Assembly (NCBI RefSeq): GCF_018494065.1
Contig: NZ_JABBFR010000004.1
Span: 111,801-175,800 of the forward strand
Origin: Rosenbergiella gaditana
GTDB taxonomy: Bacteria; Pseudomonadota; Gammaproteobacteria; Enterobacterales; Enterobacteriaceae
Direction: 5' to 3'
DNA length: 64,000 nt
The first letter of the stretch is position 1. Each line of letters begins with the position of its first letter. Below the pieces are notes generated by a model. It did not search any database and was not told the origin of the DNA. It saw nothing but the letters and a program-made list of their open reading frames with translations. Positions 58,090 to 64,000 of the stretch are shown piece after piece. Both the position numbers and the translations under genes were made by a program.

Positions 58090-58908
58090 ATGAAATCATT
58101 GTTTAAAGTCTCATTGTTGGCTGCAACTTTAGCGGTTGGCCTCAACGCCCCTCTCGTCATGGCTGCGGAGACAACTACTCAGCCTTCAGGACAAGTTGCA
58201 GTAAACTCTGCATTTAAAGATCAGAGCCAACAATCGGCCTACGCCCTGGGTGCCTCATTAGGTCGCTACATGGAGAACTCTCTAAAGGAACAAGAGAAAT
58301 TAGGCATCAAGCTGGATAATAAGCAATTGATCGCAGGTGTGCAGGATGCGTTCGCAGGGAAAAGCAAGCTTTCGGATAGCGAAGTTGAGCAAACACTTAA
58401 AGCGTTTGAAGGAAACGTAAAAGCTGCCGCACAAGCGAAAATGGAAAAAGATGCCAAAGAGAATACCGATAAAGGTAATGCTTTCGCAGCGAAATTCGCC
58501 AAAGAAAAAGGCGTGAAGAAAACGTCATCAGGGTTACTTTATAAGGTTGAAAAGCTAGGTAGCGGAGCAGCCCCTACTGACAGTGATACGGTCGTTGTTA
58601 ACTATAAGGGTACGCTGACCGATGGTACACAGTTCGATAGCTCTTACGATCGTCACGAACCATTATCTTTCCGTCTTGATGGGGTTATCCCAGGTTGGAC
58701 TGAGGGGTTAAAGCATATTAAGAAGGGCGGTAAAATCCAGTTAGTGATCCCACCAGCGCTAGCTTATGGTCAAAACGGCGTGCCAGGTATTCCACCTAAT
58801 TCGACTTTAGTGTTTGATGTTGAACTATTAGATGTTAAACCTGCAGCAAAAGGCGAGTCAGCTCCACAAGCACCAGCGGCGGACGCAAGTTCATCGGCTA
58901 AAAAGTAA
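58090..58908 (+). CDS. fkpA: Periplasmic FKBP-type prolyl isomerase FkpA
   Basis: FkpA is a dimeric periplasmic chaperone and prolyl isomerase that assists outer-membrane protein folding. The 272-residue precursor has a signal peptide (1-25, ending VMAAE), a helical dimerisation domain (about 40-140) and the FKBP domain (about 140-250) with VVNYKGTLTDGTQFDSSYDR, VIPGWTEGLKHIKKGGK and PPNSTLVFDVELLDV. An Ala/Ser-rich tail ends it. Length is near the 270 of E. coli. Confidence 0.96.
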   Translation: MKSLFKVSLLAATLAVGLNAPLVMAAETTTQPSGQVAVNSAFKDQSQQSAYALGASLGRYMENSLKEQEKLGIKLDNKQLIAGVQDAFAGKSKLSDSEVEQTLKAFEGNVKAAAQAKMEKDAKENTDKGNAFAAKFAKEKGVKKTSSGLLYKVEKLGSGAAPTDSDTVVVNYKGTLTDGTQFDSSYDRHEPLSFRLDGVIPGWTEGLKHIKKGGKIQLVIPPALAYGQNGVPGIPPNSTLVFDVELLDVKPAAKGESAPQAPAADASSSAKK

Positions 58909-58924
58909 ATCTCTCTCGCGTTAT

Positions 58925-58953
58925 CAACACCACTGCAGCAAGCAGTGGTGTTG
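58925..58953 (+). terminator. fkpA terminator hairpin
   Basis: A 12-bp perfect stem CAACACCACTGC / GCAGTGGTGTTG with loop AGCAA, 17 bp after the fkpA stop. The T tract is poor, so release may be partial or factor-assisted. Confidence 0.65.
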
Positions 58954-59080
58954 ACTCCTTGCCATCACTTCTCGATTGGCGTAAAAAATAGTACTAAAAC
59001 CACTAGCTATTCTAACCCTATACCTTTCTGATATTGAGTGATTGGGAATTAATCTTTGTCGTATTAAAATGATGTAAGCT

Positions 59081-59546
59081 ATGCCTAAACCGTTAAGTAC
59101 AAGTGACGGCTTAAGGGATGTTACGAGCCCTAAATATACATTTAATACCGTTGATCATGGAATATTAAGGTCTTATGAGTCAATGGTAGAGGGGGGAGCC
59201 CTGATGCTGGGCGACCATTGCGAAATCGTGCTGCATACATTGAATACTCCTGAGAATTCAGCGATACGTATTGCCAATGGCGAGTGAACTGGTCGCCAAA
59301 TTGGTTCACCCATTACTAATCTTGCGTTACAAACATTTATATGGGTTGGATAGGCGAGAGAGCCCGCCTTCTCAGGCAAGCAATACTAAGAATAGGCAAG
59401 TAGTTTTGAATTTATACTCGAAAGGGATTTTTGATAGCAAAGATACCATTAATCAAGTGGTAGACCGTTCAAATATCTCCAAACATACGGTTTATCTTTA
59501 TATCCGCCAACTTAGGCATAAAGAGTTCCCTGAAGGGGAGGAGTGA
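59081..59546 (+). pseudogene. yheO: yheO relic (PAS-like plus HTH regulator), interrupted and internally deleted
   Basis: E. coli YheO is a regulator with a PAS-like N-terminal domain and a C-terminal helix-turn-helix (about 240 residues). Here MPKPLSTSDGLRDV continues to CEIVLHTLNTPENSAIRIANGE, then a TGA stop at 59285-59287 interrupts it; TGRQIGSPITNLAL follows in the same frame. About 100 residues are then missing, and after a frame change the C-terminal part NTKNRQVVLNLYSKGIFD then NISKHTVYLYIRQL reads intact to 59546. A frame from about 59277 could still give a short HTH-only product, but it has no ribosome site. Its stop (TGA) still overlaps the tusD start. Confidence 0.87.
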
Positions 59547-59923
59547 TGCGCTACGCACTGGTTATAACCGGCCCAGTTTATGGTACACAAAATGCCACGA
59601 GTGCATGGATGTTCGCTAAAGCCTTGTTAAAGGCTGATCATATCATTGACTCAATTTTCTTCTATCAAGAGGCAGTGAGTAATGCAAATATGCTGACATC
59701 ACCCGCTAACGATGAACATAATCTGGTTGAAGAGTGGATAAAATTAAGTATTAAGGAAAATATCAATCTTAATATATGTGTATCAGCCGCTTTACGGCGT
59801 GGGGTCATTGATCAGGAGCATGCACGAGAAGGAATATATAATTTTCATCCACAATTCAATTTTTCAGGCCTAGGGGCACTTGCCACGTCCTTGCTGACCT
59901 GCGACCGAGTAATACAATTTTAA
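59546..59923 (+). CDS. tusD: Sulfurtransferase subunit TusD
   Basis: TusD is part of the TusBCD complex that relays persulfide sulfur from TusA to TusE and MnmA for 2-thiolation of tRNA wobble uridine. The 125-residue protein has the catalytic Cys78 in NLNICVSAALRRG, at the same position as in E. coli. ATG at 59546 overlaps the yheO relic's TGA (TGATG) and follows GGAGGAG. Its TAA overlaps the tusC ATG. Confidence 0.95.
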   Translation: MRYALVITGPVYGTQNATSAWMFAKALLKADHIIDSIFFYQEAVSNANMLTSPANDEHNLVEEWIKLSIKENINLNICVSAALRRGVIDQEHAREGIYNFHPQFNFSGLGALATSLLTCDRVIQF

Positions 59924-60282
59924 TGAATTCGATAGCTTTCATTTTTAAAACAGCCCCTCACGGTTCAAGCTCAGGTAGGGAGGGACTGGATGCTCTACTT
60001 GCAACGGGTGCCCTGAGTGACGATATTGGTGTGTTTTTTATGGGTGAGGGGGTCTTTCATCTCATAAGTTCTCAGCAACCCAGTACTATTTTTGCACGTG
60101 ACTACATCACCACGTTTAAACTGCTTGAACTCTATGATATTGAGGACGTTTATGTATGTCAGCAATCATTGGTGGCACGCGGCGTTATCGAGCAAGCTAT
60201 TGGGAGCATGGCAGCGACGGCCTTACCCTTGAACGAACTCCAACAGCGACTGAGTCGGTACGACAAAATTATTAGTTTTTAA
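59923..60282 (+). CDS. tusC: Sulfur relay subunit TusC
   Basis: The 119-residue TusC is the second subunit of the TusBCD hexamer. It has the DsrE-like fold and the conserved stretches APHGSSSGREGLDALLATGA and ARDYITTFKLLELYDIEDVYVC, as E. coli TusC. It lacks a catalytic Cys at the TusD position, as usual for this subunit. Start overlaps the tusD stop (TAATG). Confidence 0.94.
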   Translation: MNSIAFIFKTAPHGSSSGREGLDALLATGALSDDIGVFFMGEGVFHLISSQQPSTIFARDYITTFKLLELYDIEDVYVCQQSLVARGVIEQAIGSMAATALPLNELQQRLSRYDKIISF

Positions 60283-60291
60283 GGGGTACAT

Positions 60292-60582
60292 ATGCTTCAT
60301 CTCATAATGTCCTCCCCAGCGACGCTCGATATGGATTATCTTGAGACATTCATTGGTCAGACAGATGACATCTTACTCTTGCAAGATGCAGTATACGGTG
60401 GGATTGCTGACAGCCATTATTTTTCTAGGCTGGTGGCGAAAAAAAATTTCGGGCTGTATCTTCTTCAAGAAGACGCGCAAGCGCGAGGAATTACGGGGTT
60501 GTTGGGGCCTAAATTCCAGATAGTAAGCTATCAACAGTTCGTCGAATTGACTGTAAAGCATTCGAAACAGATCACTTGGTGA
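60292..60582 (+). CDS. tusB: Sulfur relay subunit TusB
   Basis: The 96-residue TusB completes the TusBCD complex. MLHLIMSSPATLDMD, DDILLLQDAVYGG and the C-terminal FVELTVKHSKQITW correspond to E. coli TusB (95 residues). Similarity in the middle is modest. AAGGGG precedes the ATG nine bases after tusC. The str operon promoter begins 20 bp after its stop. Confidence 0.92.
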   Translation: MLHLIMSSPATLDMDYLETFIGQTDDILLLQDAVYGGIADSHYFSRLVAKKNFGLYLLQEDAQARGITGLLGPKFQIVSYQQFVELTVKHSKQITW

Positions 60583-60602
60583 GACGATATGTTGGTTATT
60601 TC

Positions 60603-60631
60603 TTGACACCCTCTATACTCAGCCCTAAAAT
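60603..60631 (+). promoter_or_regulatory. str operon sigma-70 promoter
   Basis: TTGACA (60603-60608), a 17-bp spacer and TAAAAT (60626-60631) are near-consensus elements, closely like the E. coli str promoter. A leader hairpin CCTCAT / ATGAGG follows at 60639-60656, and the rpsL ATG lies about 70 bases after the transcription start. Confidence 0.88.
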
Positions 60632-60654
60632 TCTGCGTCCTCATAGAAATATGA

Positions 60655-61647
<993 letters not shown>

Positions 61648-61663
61648 TCCCTTCGGTGTAGTT

Positions 61664-61707
61664 GTTAACCCAGCGGGCGCTCTAAAAGCTAACCCGCTGT
61701 GGTTAAC
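61664..61707 (+). repeat. Long inverted repeat between rpsG and fusA
   Basis: GTTAACC-C-AGCGGG (61664-61677) is complementary to CCCGCT-GT-GGTTAAC (61693-61707), giving two stems of 6 and 7 bp separated by a small internal loop, with a 15-base apical loop. No T tract follows and fusA begins 35 bp later, so it is more likely an mRNA-processing or translation-control element than a terminator. Confidence 0.6.
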
Positions 61708-61711
61708 TTAA

Positions 61712-63856
<2,145 letters not shown>

Positions 63857-63879
63857 AACTACGGTTTAAATTTGATCCC

Positions 63880-63904
63880 ATGCCCTCATCGAGAATGAGG
63901 GCAT
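63880..63904 (+). other. Hairpin between fusA and tuf
   Basis: ATGCCCTCAT / ATGAGGGCAT, a 10-bp perfect stem with loop CGAGA, then AACAGTAAGGA. With no T tract, it is probably not a full terminator and would let fusA and tuf be cotranscribed while stabilising or separating mRNA segments. Confidence 0.6.
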
Positions 63905-63923
63905 AACAGTAAGGAATATAGCC

Positions 63924-64000
63924 ATGGCTAAAGAGCAATTTCAACGTAATAAACCACACGTAAACGTGGGAACCATCGGTCACGTTGACCACGGTAAAAC
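63924..64000 (+). CDS. tuf: Elongation factor Tu (3' end outside window)
   Basis: The first 25 codons of EF-Tu are present: [20 protein letters not shown] then VDHGK, including the beginning of the P-loop GHVDHGKT. EF-Tu carries aminoacyl-tRNA to the ribosome. AAGGA precedes the ATG. The position after fusA identifies it as the tufA copy of E. coli; the frame runs off the window edge. Confidence 0.95.
   Translation, partial: MAKEQFQRNKPHVNVGTIGHVDHGK

Overview
The window is a stretch of core chromosome from a gammaproteobacterium of the order Enterobacterales. The gene order (ftsY-ftsE-ftsX-rpoH, ugp, gnt, glp, ompR-envZ, mrcA-hof-aroKB-damX-dam-rpe-gph-trpS, crp, kefGB, slyD-fkpA-tusDCB, rpsL-rpsG-fusA-tuf) follows the Escherichia coli rpoH-to-str segment almost gene for gene, and proteins such as OmpR, Crp, RpoH and AroK look near-identical to the E. 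coli ones. The DNA is visibly more AT-rich than E. coli. Several E. coli loci expected in this segment are missing (liv genes, ggt, yhhX/yhhY, feoABC, yrfG, yhgE, fic, nirBDC-cysG) or rotting (ugpBAEC, yheO). This fits a non-Escherichia enterobacterium undergoing modest genome streamlining, perhaps an Erwiniaceae-like lineage; the genus cannot be fixed from the sequence alone.

Layout. 1-3707: ftsY (5' end outside the window), ftsEX and rpoH, with a recognisable sigma-E promoter and two DnaA boxes before rpoH. 3708-4759: the decayed glycerol-3-phosphate importer operon (Pho boxes, then scraps of ugpA, ugpE and ugpC), followed by intact ugpQ. 5495-6736: yhhA, the iron-stress small RNA RyhB with its Fur box, and yhhW. 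6798-9804: the gluconate system gntR-gntK-gntU. 9842-16104: yhgN, asd, the glycerol-3-phosphate genes glpD and glpEGR, and nfuA. 16162-20930: gntX, bioH, a small ABM-domain protein where E. coli has feoABC, tex and greB. 21092-29344: ompR-envZ, pckA, hslO, hslR, igaA, nudE. 29365-35451: mrcA and the divergent hofMNOPQ operon. 35782-41867: the aroK-aroB-damX-dam-rpe-gph-trpS cluster. 41923-50248: tsgA, ppiA, pabA, argD, yhfK, crp, yhfA, prkB. 50300-58908: yheU-yheT, a LysE-type exporter, yheS, kefG-kefB-yheV, slyD, slyX, fkpA. 59081-60582: broken yheO and tusDCB. 60603-64000: the str operon rpsL-rpsG-fusA and the first codons of tuf.

How it fits together. Most genes are housekeeping: SRP targeting and division (ftsYEX), heat shock (rpoH, hslRO), osmosensing (ompR-envZ), peptidoglycan synthesis (mrcA), shikimate pathway (aroKB), mismatch-repair methylation (dam), biotin, arginine, folate and lysine precursors, sulfur modification of tRNA (tusDCB) and translation (rpsL, rpsG, fusA, tuf). 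Carbon use is represented by gluconate uptake and kinase, glycerol-3-phosphate oxidation and PEP carboxykinase, with CRP, GntR and GlpR sites legible in the DNA.

There is no obvious new multi-gene system. The most noteworthy signals are: (i) GlpG, an otherwise full-length rhomboid, has lost its catalytic histidine (Tyr254) and its oxyanion-hole histidine (Gln150), so it looks like a bacterial pseudoprotease; (ii) the ugp operon is caught in mid-decay with its Pho-box-like promoter and terminal gene ugpQ still intact; (iii) ryhB is retained in a rearranged neighbourhood; (iv) yheO is broken but its DNA-binding tail and its overlap with tusD survive.
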